DNA of 64,000 bases, from assembly GCA_035299505.1 (NCBI GenBank), contig DATGWL010000085.1, positions 1 to 64,000 on the forward strand, in the 5' to 3' direction. Each line of letters begins with the position of its first letter. Within the stretch, counting starts at the first letter, position 1. This DNA is from M3007 sp035299505. GTDB taxonomy: Bacteria > Bacteroidota > Bacteroidia > Chitinophagales > Saprospiraceae. The notes under the pieces were generated by a model. It saw nothing but the letters and a program-made list of their open reading frames with translations. It did no database searches and was not told the DNA's origin. Positions 17,424 through 26,493 of this stretch are shown here, piece after piece. The translations under genes were made by a program, and so were the position numbers.

Positions 17424-18758
17424 ATGAAAAAGCGAATCGTCATACTAGGCTCCGGGGAATCCGGTACAGGAGCGGCCAGATTGGCCAGGTTCCTGGGCTT
17501 CGACGTGTTCGTCAGCGACAAAGGTCCGATCAAGGATGTGTTCAAACAGGAACTGGATGCCAATGGGATTCCCTGGGAAGAAAACCAGCATACCCTGGCA
17601 CAAATCCTGAATGCTTCCGAGATCATCAAAAGTCCGGGCATCCCTGAAAAAAGCGATGTGATGAAGGCGGTGCGGGAGAAGGGCATTAACGTGATCGGAG
17701 AAATCGAATTTGGCTACAGATATGCCGGAAAATGCAGGATAGTAGCCATAACCGGTTCCAATGGTAAAACCACCACCACGGAACTTACCTGGCACCTGAT
17801 GCACGAGGCCGGATTGCCCGTACGAAAAGGGGGCAATGTGGGAAATTCCTTTGCCAGGATGGTGCTGGACGACCTGGTGAGTGGCAATATCAAAAGTAAG
17901 GAAAGGGTGTTTGTACTGGAAGTATCCAGCTTCCAATTGGATGATATTCAGCAGTTTAGGCCCTATGTCTCTATGCTGCTGAACATTACGCCGGATCACC
18001 TGGACCGCTATGAGTATAAGTTGGAAAACTACGCGGCGGCCAAGTTCAGGATAAGCATGAATCAGCGCAGAGGCGATAAGTTCATTTACAACGGATATGA
18101 TCCGGTTATACGGGAGAACTGGAAAGAAACCGGCGCCAAAAAGGTGGCTATCCGGAAAGGCTTTTACAAAAACGGGGAGATACGTGTGGGCAGTTTTCGG
18201 TTTGGCATGACCCAGTCGGCGCTGAAAGGGCCGCACAACATGTTCAATGCGGTTTGTGCCATTCGGGCAGCGCTGCTTTTGGGCGCTGATCCGGCCAAAA
18301 TTCAACAAGGACTGAACTCTTTTGAAACGCCACCGCACCGATTGGAGAAAGTGGCGGTGATCAAGGGAGTTACCTGGATAAATGACTCCAAAGCCACGAA
18401 TGTTGACTCCGTGTTCTATGCCCTGCAAGCGATGGATGCGCCAACGGTGTGGATCGTTGGTGGCCAGGACAAGGGGAACGACTACGAGCCGCTCTTGAAA
18501 TGGGTGAAAAAAAAGGTGAAGGCCATCGTTTGCATGGGCGTAGATAACACCAAAATTATCAAGGCATTCAAGTCCATGAAAAAACCATTGGTGGAAACAT
18601 CAAGCGCTCAGGAAGCCGTAGCGCAGGCGGCAAAACTGGCGGAAGCCGGAGATGCCGTGCTATTAAGTCCTGCTTGTGCGAGTTTCGACCTGTTCAAAAA
18701 TTATGAAGATCGGGGCGCGCAATTCAGGGCTGCCGTTCTGAAAATGAAATCTGATTGA
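17424..18758 (+). CDS. murD: UDP-MurNAc-L-alanine:D-glutamate ligase MurD
   Basis: This 444-aa cytoplasmic Mur ligase adds D-Glu. It has an N-terminal Rossmann-like domain (VILGSGESGTGAARLA), the ATP-binding loop AITGSNGKTTTTEL, LNITPDHLDRYEYKLENYAAAK in the central domain, and PHRLEKVAVIKGVTWINDSKATN at the start of the C-terminal domain. LSPACASFDLFKNYEDRGAQF near the end is typical. Complete at normal length. Confidence 0.97.
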   Translation: MKKRIVILGSGESGTGAARLARFLGFDVFVSDKGPIKDVFKQELDANGIPWEENQHTLAQILNASEIIKSPGIPEKSDVMKAVREKGINVIGEIEFGYRYAGKCRIVAITGSNGKTTTTELTWHLMHEAGLPVRKGGNVGNSFARMVLDDLVSGNIKSKERVFVLEVSSFQLDDIQQFRPYVSMLLNITPDHLDRYEYKLENYAAAKFRISMNQRRGDKFIYNGYDPVIRENWKETGAKKVAIRKGFYKNGEIRVGSFRFGMTQSALKGPHNMFNAVCAIRAALLLGADPAKIQQGLNSFETPPHRLEKVAVIKGVTWINDSKATNVDSVFYALQAMDAPTVWIVGGQDKGNDYEPLLKWVKKKVKAIVCMGVDNTKIIKAFKSMKKPLVETSSAQEAVAQAAKLAEAGDAVLLSPACASFDLFKNYEDRGAQFRAAVLKMKSD

Positions 18759-18842
18759 GGTGAAGAACTTGCTCATCTTAACTATGGTGTTACCAGTGGA
18801 AACACCTTAAAACCAATTGGTAGCACAACTAAAAGATAATAG

Positions 18843-19907
18843 ATGCTAACCGTTGCGCTTGACATGGAACGCTTAAGAAACCCTTACTCTGGCCTGGGGC
18901 AGTATTGTCTTCAATTAGGTCAGGCGTTTGCAGCAAATCCTGCTGCCAGCGAACTGGGTATTACGGCGCTTGTTCCGCGTAATTGGGTAGGAAAGTTTGG
19001 ATTGACGATGCAATACAAGGCTGTTCAATCCTGGCATAAATGGTTGGGAGTTTCCTTGCCTGCCAATGTGTGGCACTGCATGCACCAGGATTCGGAATTG
19101 CTTCCAAGGAGTAGAAAAACAGCGGTGTTGTACACCATACACGACCTGAATTTTTTGGAACGTCCGGATTATTCAGCCAGTAAAAAGCAACGAAAGCTGA
19201 AGAAAGTTCAGCAAAAAATAGACCGCGCAGCCGGACTGGTGTACATCTCTGAATTTGCTCGGGAGCAGGTACATGCGCAGTTAAAAGTGCCCGCAGTTGT
19301 AAAGGAAGCAGTGATTTACAACGGTGGCGGGTGCCTGGATGAGGCGCCGGAAATTGGATCGGTGGCGATAGAACGGGAAAGACCGTTTTTGTTCTCCATC
19401 GGTATTCATCCCAAGAAAAACTACCATGTGCTGATGCCCTTATTGGCCCAACAGCCTGGTTTTGATTGGGTGATAGCCGGGCCAGACAGCAGAGGGTATC
19501 AGGATACCATCCGAAATGAGGCGAAGAAATGGGGCGTTGAGGAGCGGGTACAGTTTGTTGGTTCGATCAGTGAAGCAGAAAAATGGGCGTATTACCAGCA
19601 ATGTGAGGCGCTTTTGTTTCCAAGCCTGTCTGAAGGATTCGGATTGCCGGTAGTAGAAGCCATGGCCATGGGAAAGCCGGTTTTCCTGTCCAACAAGTGC
19701 AGTTTGCCGGAAATCGGAGGAGAAGAGGCTTATTATTTCACTGATTTTGAGCCCGCGGCCCTCTGCGAAGTATTTGAAAAAGGATTGAATGATTATAGAA
19801 AAGACCCCGAAAAACCCACCCGTTTACGAAACAGAGCAGCACAATTCAGCTGGAAAGCCGCTGCTGCTCAATACCTGAGCTTTTACAAGGCACTAAGTGG
19901 TTCTTAA
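18843..19907 (+). CDS. Glycosyltransferase family 4 inserted in the dcw cluster
   Basis: This 354-aa GT-B fold retaining glycosyltransferase, predicted cytoplasmic, transfers sugar from an NDP-sugar. The C-terminal donor domain has FLFSIGIHPKKNYHVL, WVIAGPDSRGY, VQFVGSISEAEKW, and the GT4 signature LFPSLSEGFGLPVVEAMAMGKPV with two Glu residues. The N-terminal half contains NPYSGLGQYC and YTIHDLNFLERPD. It lies between murD and ftsW, which are normally adjacent, so it is a lineage-specific insertion. A wall-polymer or lipid-linked acceptor is suggested only by location. The last codons fall inside a short repeat that continues to ftsW. Confidence 0.88.
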   Translation: MLTVALDMERLRNPYSGLGQYCLQLGQAFAANPAASELGITALVPRNWVGKFGLTMQYKAVQSWHKWLGVSLPANVWHCMHQDSELLPRSRKTAVLYTIHDLNFLERPDYSASKKQRKLKKVQQKIDRAAGLVYISEFAREQVHAQLKVPAVVKEAVIYNGGGCLDEAPEIGSVAIERERPFLFSIGIHPKKNYHVLMPLLAQQPGFDWVIAGPDSRGYQDTIRNEAKKWGVEERVQFVGSISEAEKWAYYQQCEALLFPSLSEGFGLPVVEAMAMGKPVFLSNKCSLPEIGGEEAYYFTDFEPAALCEVFEKGLNDYRKDPEKPTRLRNRAAQFSWKAAAAQYLSFYKALSGS

Positions 19908-20025
19908 GGCACAAAGCGTGATAGCACAAAGGCACTAAGACACGAAGGCGCAAAGGCGTTAAGGCACGAAGACACTCAAACACTGGCAAACTCAAACACT
20001 CAAACACTAGCAAACTCAAACACAT
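19895..20025. repeat. A-rich 7/8-mer repeats between the GT4 gene and ftsW
   Basis: Two degenerate series occur: AAGGCAC/AAGACAC/AAGGCGC-like units (19895-19975) and ACTCAAAC-like units (19975-20025). The first series begins inside the last codons of the GT4 gene, so that protein's extreme C-terminus may be repeat-derived. There is no open frame. Confidence 0.75.
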
Positions 20026-20030
20026 CAAAA

Positions 20031-21164
20031 ATGTCACTCGGTAATCGCATCGCAGCAGAACTCAGGGGAGACCGTACGATCTGGATGATCGTAGCGGTGT
20101 TGAGCCTGTTCAGCCTGTTGGCTGTGTTTTCCTCCTCCGGGTGGGAAGCCTGGCGTTCGCGTGGCGGAAACACCACAGGGATGTTGGTGGGACACATGGT
20201 GAAACTGGCTTTTGGTTTGTTTCTGGTGTATTTGGGTCACTTGGTGCATTATCGAAGATATCAGCAATTTGCCCGTCCAATGCTATGGATTACGGTGCCT
20301 TTGTTGTTGTTTACCTTGTTTTTTGGTAAAAATATCAATGATGCCAATCGGTGGATCAGTGTAGCAGGCATCAGTTTTCAACCTTCAGAAATGGCTAAAA
20401 TTGCCCTGATCATTTATGTGGCCCGGGCATTGACCATCAAGCAGGAATATATCACCAGTTTGCGTCAGGCATTTTTCCCGATCATCATTCCGGTGGTACT
20501 GGTGTGCGGATTGATCGCGCCGTCCAATTTGAGTACGGCCATGATCCTGTTCACCACCTGCATCCTGCTGATGTTTATGGGGCGTGTAAGCGCACAATAC
20601 ATCATTATGATGATGTTCCTGGGGCTGCTGGTGTTTGCCGTTTTGGTTGGTATAGGAAAAGTCTATCCTGAACTGGATTTGGTGCGGGTAAATACCTGGG
20701 AAAAGCGGGTAGAGACTTTTTTACACGATGAAGACGGTGGCTATCAGGTTCAACAGGCCAAAATTGCCATCGCCAAAGGCGGAATTTTTGGTAATGGACC
20801 GGGAAATTCCATGATGAGGCACTATTTGCCGTATTGCAATGCCGACTTCATTTATGCCATCATTTGTGAGGAATATGGTCTGATAGGAGGGGTTATTGTT
20901 TTGGCACTGTACGTATTGCTGTTCCTGCGAAATGTGCGATTGGTTACCCAAAGTCCGAAGGCCTTTGGGGCATTTCTAGCCATAGGACTCAGTTTGATGC
21001 TTACGGTGCAGGCCCTGGCTAATATGGCTGTAAACCTGAATTTGGTGCCGGCAACGGGTTTGACCCTCCCGCTGGTATCTATGGGTGGAACCAGTGTACT
21101 GTTCACTTGCATCTCCCTGGGTATGATCCTGAGTGTGAGCAAATACATTGAAAGCCTCGAATAA
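20031..21164 (+). CDS. ftsW: FtsW, septal lipid II polymerase (SEDS family)
   Basis: This 377-aa polytopic SEDS protein polymerises glycan strands with its partner PBP (ftsI here). Eight to ten hydrophobic helices are visible. Signatures include the NDANRWISVAGISFQPSEMAKIALI block, GNGPGNSMMRHYLPYCNADFIYAIICEEYGLIGG, and near the C-terminus NLVPATGLTLPLVSMGGTS. The ATG at 20031 directly follows the repeat region. It is complete at Bacteroidota length. Confidence 0.96.
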   Translation: MSLGNRIAAELRGDRTIWMIVAVLSLFSLLAVFSSSGWEAWRSRGGNTTGMLVGHMVKLAFGLFLVYLGHLVHYRRYQQFARPMLWITVPLLLFTLFFGKNINDANRWISVAGISFQPSEMAKIALIIYVARALTIKQEYITSLRQAFFPIIIPVVLVCGLIAPSNLSTAMILFTTCILLMFMGRVSAQYIIMMMFLGLLVFAVLVGIGKVYPELDLVRVNTWEKRVETFLHDEDGGYQVQQAKIAIAKGGIFGNGPGNSMMRHYLPYCNADFIYAIICEEYGLIGGVIVLALYVLLFLRNVRLVTQSPKAFGAFLAIGLSLMLTVQALANMAVNLNLVPATGLTLPLVSMGGTSVLFTCISLGMILSVSKYIESLE

Positions 21165-21193
21165 TCACCTTTCCTAACCTTGGTGACTACAAC

Positions 21194-22300
21194 ATGAGCA
21201 AAGAAACTTTGAAAATAATGATCACAGGAGGTGGCACCGGCGGCCATATTTTCCCCGCTATTGCCATTGCTGACGCGATCAAAAAGTTGCACCCCGAGGC
21301 TACCTTCCTCTTTGTAGGCGCCACCGGGAAAATGGAAATGGAGCGTGTCCCAAAAGCGGGATATGACATTGAAGGACTTCCGGTGGCTGGTTTTCAGCGC
21401 AGTATGAGCCTGAAAAACCTGTCGTTCCCCTTCAAACTGTTGAAAAGTTTGTGGCGGGCCAGAAGTATCGTCAAACGATTCCAGCCAGACGTGGTCATCG
21501 GAACCGGCGGATATGCCAGTGGCCCGATCATGAGGGCTGCACAAAGGTCCGGTATCCCTACGGTCATTCAGGAACAAAATTCCTATGCCGGGGTAACCAA
21601 TAAAATCCTGGGCAGAAGAGCCCGGAAAATTTGTGTGGCCTACGACCATATGGAGCAGTTTTTTCCGGCCGACAGGATTGTGTTTACCGGAAATCCGGTG
21701 CGGTCAGATATTCTGCAACTGGAAGGAAAACGCGAAGAGGGAATCAGGCACTATAACCTGGATCCTGATAAAAAAACATTGGTCGTTATTGGCGGCAGTC
21801 TGGGCGCAAGAACCCTGAACAATGCCATGCGCGACAATGTAGAGTTCTTTGAGCAAAACCCTGATATACAGGTCATCTGGCAATGCGGGAAATTCTATGA
21901 GTATGAATACACCGCCATGGAAACAGCCAAATTGCCCAATGTACAATGCCTGGCATTCATTGACCGCATGGACCTGCTGTATGCAACGGCCGATGTGATT
22001 GTTTCAAGGGCCGGAGCACTGAGTATCAGCGAGTTGTGTTTGGTTGGCAAGCCGGTAATCCTGGTACCTTCTCCCAACGTGGCAGAAGACCATCAAACCA
22101 AAAATGCCCTGGCGCTGGTGGAAAAAGGCGCAGCCCGACTCGTGCGGGATGCAGATGCCGGAGAGAAACTGTTGCAGGAAGTAAACCTCATTTTGGAAAG
22201 CGAGGCTTTGGCCTTCAGTCTGGGTGAAAGCATCCGCCAAATGGGACGCCCCAATGCAGCGGAAGCCATTGCAAGAGAAGCACTTAAACTAATAAACTAA
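21194..22300 (+). CDS. murG: MurG, lipid II synthase (GlcNAc transferase)
   Basis: This 368-aa GT28 enzyme transfers GlcNAc to lipid I on the inner face of the membrane. The N-terminal GGGTGGHIFPAIAIADAI loop, GTGGYASGPIM, PTVIQEQNSYAGVTNK, FTGNPVR, and the donor-site segment VSRAGALSISELCLVGKP are all present. It lies 29 nt after ftsW. Confidence 0.97.
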   Translation: MSKETLKIMITGGGTGGHIFPAIAIADAIKKLHPEATFLFVGATGKMEMERVPKAGYDIEGLPVAGFQRSMSLKNLSFPFKLLKSLWRARSIVKRFQPDVVIGTGGYASGPIMRAAQRSGIPTVIQEQNSYAGVTNKILGRRARKICVAYDHMEQFFPADRIVFTGNPVRSDILQLEGKREEGIRHYNLDPDKKTLVVIGGSLGARTLNNAMRDNVEFFEQNPDIQVIWQCGKFYEYEYTAMETAKLPNVQCLAFIDRMDLLYATADVIVSRAGALSISELCLVGKPVILVPSPNVAEDHQTKNALALVEKGAARLVRDADAGEKLLQEVNLILESEALAFSLGESIRQMGRPNAAEAIAREALKLIN

Positions 22301-22311
22301 AAGGCACAAAC

Positions 22312-22671
22312 ATGAAATACGCACTGATCCTCCTCGGTTTTCTGGCTCTGGCAGCTTGTCAAAAAACCAACGACAAAAACCCGGTTTTGCTCGGGCAGTG
22401 GCAAGGAACGGAATGGTTGATCATGGACAAACCAAGCGATATAGACGCATCGCAGGTAAAGTTTGAGTTTAAAGAAGATGGCACTTACGCAGCCAGCTTC
22501 GGCAATCAAAACCAAAGTGGCGTTTGGCGCACAGATAATGACAAACTGTACACCACCGAAACAGGGAAAAAAGAGATCATGGTCAAATTACTGACCCTCA
22601 ACGGAAATGCCGTAGAATTTGAAATGAATCGGGGCGGGCAAAAGGAAATACTGAAACTGGCAAAGAAATAA
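22312..22671 (+). CDS. Small lipocalin-like lipoprotein inside the dcw cluster
   Basis: This 119-aa putative lipoprotein has the signal MKYALILLGFLALAAC with the lipobox LAAC. The mature domain (LLGQWQGTEWLI, VKFEFKEDGTYAASF, GVWRTDNDKLYTTE, VEFEMNRGGQKEILKL) fits the small lipocalin-like families common in Bacteroidota. It is tightly placed, 11 nt after murG and 23 nt before murC, so it is almost certainly co-transcribed with the wall genes. Its role is unknown, and it is not a standard dcw gene. Confidence 0.82.
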   Translation: MKYALILLGFLALAACQKTNDKNPVLLGQWQGTEWLIMDKPSDIDASQVKFEFKEDGTYAASFGNQNQSGVWRTDNDKLYTTETGKKEIMVKLLTLNGNAVEFEMNRGGQKEILKLAKK

Positions 22672-22694
22672 GTCAGTACAAGCAGGATAAGCAC

Positions 22695-24065
22695 ATGGAA
22701 TTTAACACCATTAAAAAGGTATACTTCATCGGAATTGGCGGCATTGGAATGTCGGCACTGGCCCGGTATTTCAAACTGCATGGGGCAGAAGTACATGGCT
22801 ATGACCGCACAGAAACCGAGCTTACCCGCGCCCTGGCGGCCGAAGGTATGCACGTACACTACACCGACGATGTATCCCTTATTCCGGAAGGCATTGACCT
22901 GGTAGTGTGGACCCCTGCAGTTCCCCGGGACCTCAAGGAATTGAACTGGTTCCTGGACCGTGGATTTCAGCTCAAAAAACGCGCAGAAGTTCTGGGTATC
23001 ATTAGCAGGGCAAAAAAATGCGTGGCCATTGCCGGTACCCATGGAAAAACCACAACTTCAACCATGACGGCCCACCTTTTGCGGGCCTGCGGGGTGGATG
23101 CAACCGCCTTTGTTGGAGGTATTTCAGGCAACCTGGGTTCCAATTTTGTAGAAGGAAAGAGCGACTGGGTGGTGGTGGAAGCAGATGAATACGACCGCAG
23201 TTTTTTGCACCTGCATCCCGATGTAGCCGTACTGAATTCGCTGGATCCGGATCACCTGGATATATATGGTACCCCGGAAGCTGTGGTGGAATCGTACAAG
23301 CAGTTTGTACGCCAAATCAAGCCTGGCGGCATGTTGATATACAAACATGGTTTGCCATTGGAAGATGTAGCAGCAGAACTGGAAGCCAGTGGTCGGAAAG
23401 TATTCACGTTTGGGATAGAAAATGGCTACTATGAGGCAGTGAATGTGCATGTAGACAATGGGCAGACGGTGTTCGGATTAACCTCTACCATCGTGGACTG
23501 GCCGGCATTGCGGATGAATTATCCGGGCATGCATAATGTACTCAACGCCACTGCAGCCATTGCTGCTACCCTTGGCGCCGGTGGTTTTTCTACCGGAATT
23601 CCGGAGGCTTTGCTGGCATTTAAAGGAGTGAAACGCCGGTTCGATACCATTCTGAAAACAGATCAGGTGGTATATGTGGACGATTATGCGCACCACCCGG
23701 CAGAATTGGAGGCCACCATTCAGGCGGCGCGTTCCATGTACCCGGACAAAAAGCTGACCGGCATTTTTCAGCCGCACCTTTTTACCCGTACCCGCGATTT
23801 CGCTGAAGGATTTGCGGCTGCACTGGATAAACTGGATGAATGTCTGTTGCTGCCCATTTACCCTGCGCGTGAATTACCCATACCGGGTGTTACATCAGAA
23901 ATGCTTCTGAATAAAATGACCCTTAAAAACAAACGAATCATTCAGAAAGACGAAATCCTCGAAACCCTAAAACAACACCAACCCGAACTGTTGCTTACCA
24001 TGGGCGCAGGGGATATAGATACATTCATTGAACCCATCAAACAGCTACTGGAATTTCGCCTCTAG
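22695..24065 (+). CDS. murC: UDP-MurNAc:L-alanine ligase MurC
   Basis: This 456-aa Mur ligase adds the first amino acid (L-Ala) to UDP-MurNAc. N-terminal FIGIGGIGMSALARYF binds UDP-MurNAc; the ATP loop is AGTHGKTTTSTM, followed by EADEYDRSFLHLHPDVAVLNSLDPDHLDIYG. The C-terminal domain begins with VKRRFDTIL and DDYAHHPAEL. Complete at normal length. Confidence 0.97.
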   Translation: MEFNTIKKVYFIGIGGIGMSALARYFKLHGAEVHGYDRTETELTRALAAEGMHVHYTDDVSLIPEGIDLVVWTPAVPRDLKELNWFLDRGFQLKKRAEVLGIISRAKKCVAIAGTHGKTTTSTMTAHLLRACGVDATAFVGGISGNLGSNFVEGKSDWVVVEADEYDRSFLHLHPDVAVLNSLDPDHLDIYGTPEAVVESYKQFVRQIKPGGMLIYKHGLPLEDVAAELEASGRKVFTFGIENGYYEAVNVHVDNGQTVFGLTSTIVDWPALRMNYPGMHNVLNATAAIAATLGAGGFSTGIPEALLAFKGVKRRFDTILKTDQVVYVDDYAHHPAELEATIQAARSMYPDKKLTGIFQPHLFTRTRDFAEGFAAALDKLDECLLLPIYPARELPIPGVTSEMLLNKMTLKNKRIIQKDEILETLKQHQPELLLTMGAGDIDTFIEPIKQLLEFRL

Positions 24066-24099
24066 CGAGGCTTGGTTTTTTTCAAAACCCGGCAAACTT

Positions 24100-24194
24100 T
24101 TCCCGGAATAACATTCCGGGATACATCAAACCCTTCAAACCCTTCAAACCCTTCAAACAACAACTAACCCCCGGCGGCTAACCCCGCCGATACA
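24100..24194. repeat. Composite repeat before ftsQ: CCCGGAAT hairpin (copy 2), 9-mer array, CGGCGG hairpin
   Basis: CCCGGAAT/ATTCCGGG at about 24102-24120 is followed by GATACAT, then three exact CCCTTCAAA 9-mers (24131-24157), then a CGGCGG/CCGCCG hairpin (24171-24189). The same order of CCCGGAAT hairpin, GATACATCAAACCC and CGGCGGCTAAnCCCGCCG recurs at 62399-62495. Confidence 0.85.
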
Positions 24195-24977
24195 GTGAGT
24201 CAACCCATGCTCTTTCCGCGCATCAACTACACAAAATTAGCCTGGATATTATTCCTCTTTATTGTAGGAATGATCTGGCTGATCGCGCGGAATCGAAAGG
24301 CTGGTTCTTTTGCTGAAGGGTTGCAGGTTAAAGTGTCAGAATTGGCAGATGGAAACAAACTGATCAGTGAAAGTGATGTGCGGCAGGCATTGTTGAAAGC
24401 TTTTGGCAGCGATCTGGAAAATTCGGATCTGTCGAGTCTGGATGTAGACCGGATGGAACGAGTGCTGGAAACGGATCCTTTTGTGGAGAATGCTGATGCC
24501 TACATCGACCAGAATAACCAGATGCACATTGTGATTGAACAGCGTGAGCCGCTCATCCGGGTGCTTGACAATCAGGGAAACAACTACTATCTGGATAAAA
24601 ACGGCAAAAAGATGCCGCCTTCCAAAAATTTCGCGGCAAGGGTTATTGTGGCAACCGGAAACATTGCCCCTTATACCCCGGAATTCAGAGAGAAACGGAA
24701 AAACAGCCTGAAGGATTTGTATAACATCACCCAAACCCTGCAGGCGGATGATTTTCTGAAATCCTTTATCCAGCAAATACATGTCACCAACACCGGAGAA
24801 TTCATTCTGGTGCCACTGATAGGGGACCAAAAAATCATTTTGGGCTCTGCCAGAAAACTGGAAGACAAATTGAAACGATTAAAAATCTTCTACAAGGAAG
24901 GCATGCCTTACGAAGGCTGGCAAAAATATGGAACCATCAACCTCAAATACAGCGGACAGGTGGTTTGCAAAAGATGA
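24195..24977 (+). CDS. ftsQ: FtsQ-like division protein
   Basis: This 260-aa bitopic protein has a short cytoplasmic N-terminus, one membrane helix at ~12-32 (AWILFLFIVGMIWLIA) and a periplasmic POTRA-like region (LQVKVSELADGNKLISESDVRQAL, then VENADAYIDQNNQMHIVIEQREPLIRV). A beta domain follows, ending KRLKIFYKEGMPYEGWQKYGTINLKYSGQVVCKR, which is typical of FtsQ/DivIB. The GTG at 24195 is used; the ATG at 24207 (MLFPRINY) is an equally plausible start. Position between murC and ftsA supports the call. Confidence 0.9.
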   Translation: MSQPMLFPRINYTKLAWILFLFIVGMIWLIARNRKAGSFAEGLQVKVSELADGNKLISESDVRQALLKAFGSDLENSDLSSLDVDRMERVLETDPFVENADAYIDQNNQMHIVIEQREPLIRVLDNQGNNYYLDKNGKKMPPSKNFAARVIVATGNIAPYTPEFREKRKNSLKDLYNITQTLQADDFLKSFIQQIHVTNTGEFILVPLIGDQKIILGSARKLEDKLKRLKIFYKEGMPYEGWQKYGTINLKYSGQVVCKR

Positions 24978-25008
24978 CCCCCGAAAAACAAACAAATAAA
25001 ACAAAAAA

Positions 25009-25042
25009 TTTGACACAAAAAATTTAAAAATAAATACCTTTG
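25009..25042 (+). promoter_or_regulatory. Internal promoter for ftsA-ftsZ
   Basis: TTTG (25009-25012), a 22-bp spacer and TACCTTTG (25035-25042) form the best Bacteroidota promoter match in the cluster. It lies in the 146-bp gap between ftsQ and ftsA and predicts a leader of about 75 nt. This would let ftsA and ftsZ be expressed more strongly than the upstream wall genes. Confidence 0.75.
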
Positions 25043-25123
25043 ACGCGGGAAAGAGTTTCGACCGCCGATTGGGTATTGCGAACCAATAACACCGAAACTC
25101 AAAACATTTAAAATCAACACATT

Positions 25124-26458
25124 ATGACGGAGTTTATCCCACAACCCCACGATGTGGTCGTAGCCCTGGATATAGGCACGACAAAAGTTTGCTGCCTTGC
25201 GGGTCGGAAAAACACGCATGGCAAACTCGAAATCATCGGTATCGGCAAGGTTGAAAGTGCCGGCGTTTTGCGCGGCGTGGTATCCAACATCGAAAAAACA
25301 GTTGGCGCTATCCGCGAAGCCGTGGAAATCTGCGAGCGCAATGCCCGCATGAAATTCCGCTCGGTACACGTAGGCATTGCCGGGCAGCACATCAAAAGTC
25401 TGCAACACCGCGGCATTCTCACCCGCGATTCAGACTTTGCAGAGATTTCCCATCGCGACATTGATCGGCTGGTGAATGATATGTTCAAACTGGTGCTGCC
25501 ACCGGGCGACAAGATTATCCACGTATTTCCGCAGGAGTTTACAGTAGACTCCGAGCAAGGCATTACCGATCCGGTGGGCATGTGCGGCGTACGCCTGGAA
25601 GCCAACTTCCACATCATTACGGGACAAATCACGGCCGTCAACAACATATATCGTTGTATCGAAAAGGCCGGCCTGAAAGTGGCCGACCTGACGCTGGAAC
25701 CCATTGCCAGCGCCGATGCCACCCTTTCCGAAGAAGAAAAACAGGCAGGCGTAGCTCTGGTAGATATTGGCGGCGGTACTACAGATATCACCATTTTCCA
25801 CGAAGGCATTATTCGCCATACAGCAGTAATTCCATTCGGTGGTAATGTGATTACAGCGGATATCAAGGAAGGATGCACTGTGATGCAACCACAGGCAGAA
25901 AAGCTGAAAGTGAAATTCGGCTCAGCTTTGGCCAGTGAAGTGTACGACAATCGCATCATCACCATTCCGGGACTAAAAGGCCGGGAACACAAGGAAATCA
26001 GCGAGAAAAACCTCGCGCGCATTATTCAGGCGCGCATGGAAGAAGTGCTGGATTACGTCCTGTGGGAGATTCGCCGGAGCGGATACGAGCGCAAACTCAT
26101 TGGCGGCATCGTACTGACCGGTGGTGGCTCCTTACTGGCCAATACCGACAAGCTGGCAGAACTCCACACCGGAATGTCCTGCCGCGTAGGTATCCCGGTT
26201 GAACACCTGGCACACGGCTATCATGAATCTGTCAGCAGCCCGATTTTCAGCACAGGCATCGGTTTGATGCTGCGTGGCTTGCAAGATCTGGATCCAGCCA
26301 AACTGGAAGCTGAAGAACCTGTAGCTAACGTAGTAGAGGAGCCAAAAGAACCTTCCAATGTATCGGAAGAAAAAGGCGCCTCCTGGTTCGATAACGTCTT
26401 TAAAAAGACCAAAGAATGGTTCGAAGCAGAACCTGACATGGACTTTAACAAGAAGTGA
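25124..26458 (+). CDS. ftsA: FtsA, membrane tether of the Z ring
   Basis: This 444-aa actin-like ATPase has phosphate-1 motif VVALDIGTTKVCCLAG and phosphate-2 motif ALVDIGGGTTDITIF, with IGGIVLTGGGSLLANTDKLAE in the C-terminal half. The SHS2-like 1C domain is at about residues 85-165. The C-terminus is acidic with a short amphipathic end (WFDNVFKKTKEWFEAE), the expected membrane-targeting helix. It is followed by ftsZ after 35 nt. Confidence 0.97.
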   Translation: MTEFIPQPHDVVVALDIGTTKVCCLAGRKNTHGKLEIIGIGKVESAGVLRGVVSNIEKTVGAIREAVEICERNARMKFRSVHVGIAGQHIKSLQHRGILTRDSDFAEISHRDIDRLVNDMFKLVLPPGDKIIHVFPQEFTVDSEQGITDPVGMCGVRLEANFHIITGQITAVNNIYRCIEKAGLKVADLTLEPIASADATLSEEEKQAGVALVDIGGGTTDITIFHEGIIRHTAVIPFGGNVITADIKEGCTVMQPQAEKLKVKFGSALASEVYDNRIITIPGLKGREHKEISEKNLARIIQARMEEVLDYVLWEIRRSGYERKLIGGIVLTGGGSLLANTDKLAELHTGMSCRVGIPVEHLAHGYHESVSSPIFSTGIGLMLRGLQDLDPAKLEAEEPVANVVEEPKEPSNVSEEKGASWFDNVFKKTKEWFEAEPDMDFNKK

Positions 26459-26493
26459 TCCATTCATTTGATAACGCTAAAAAGAAACATATC

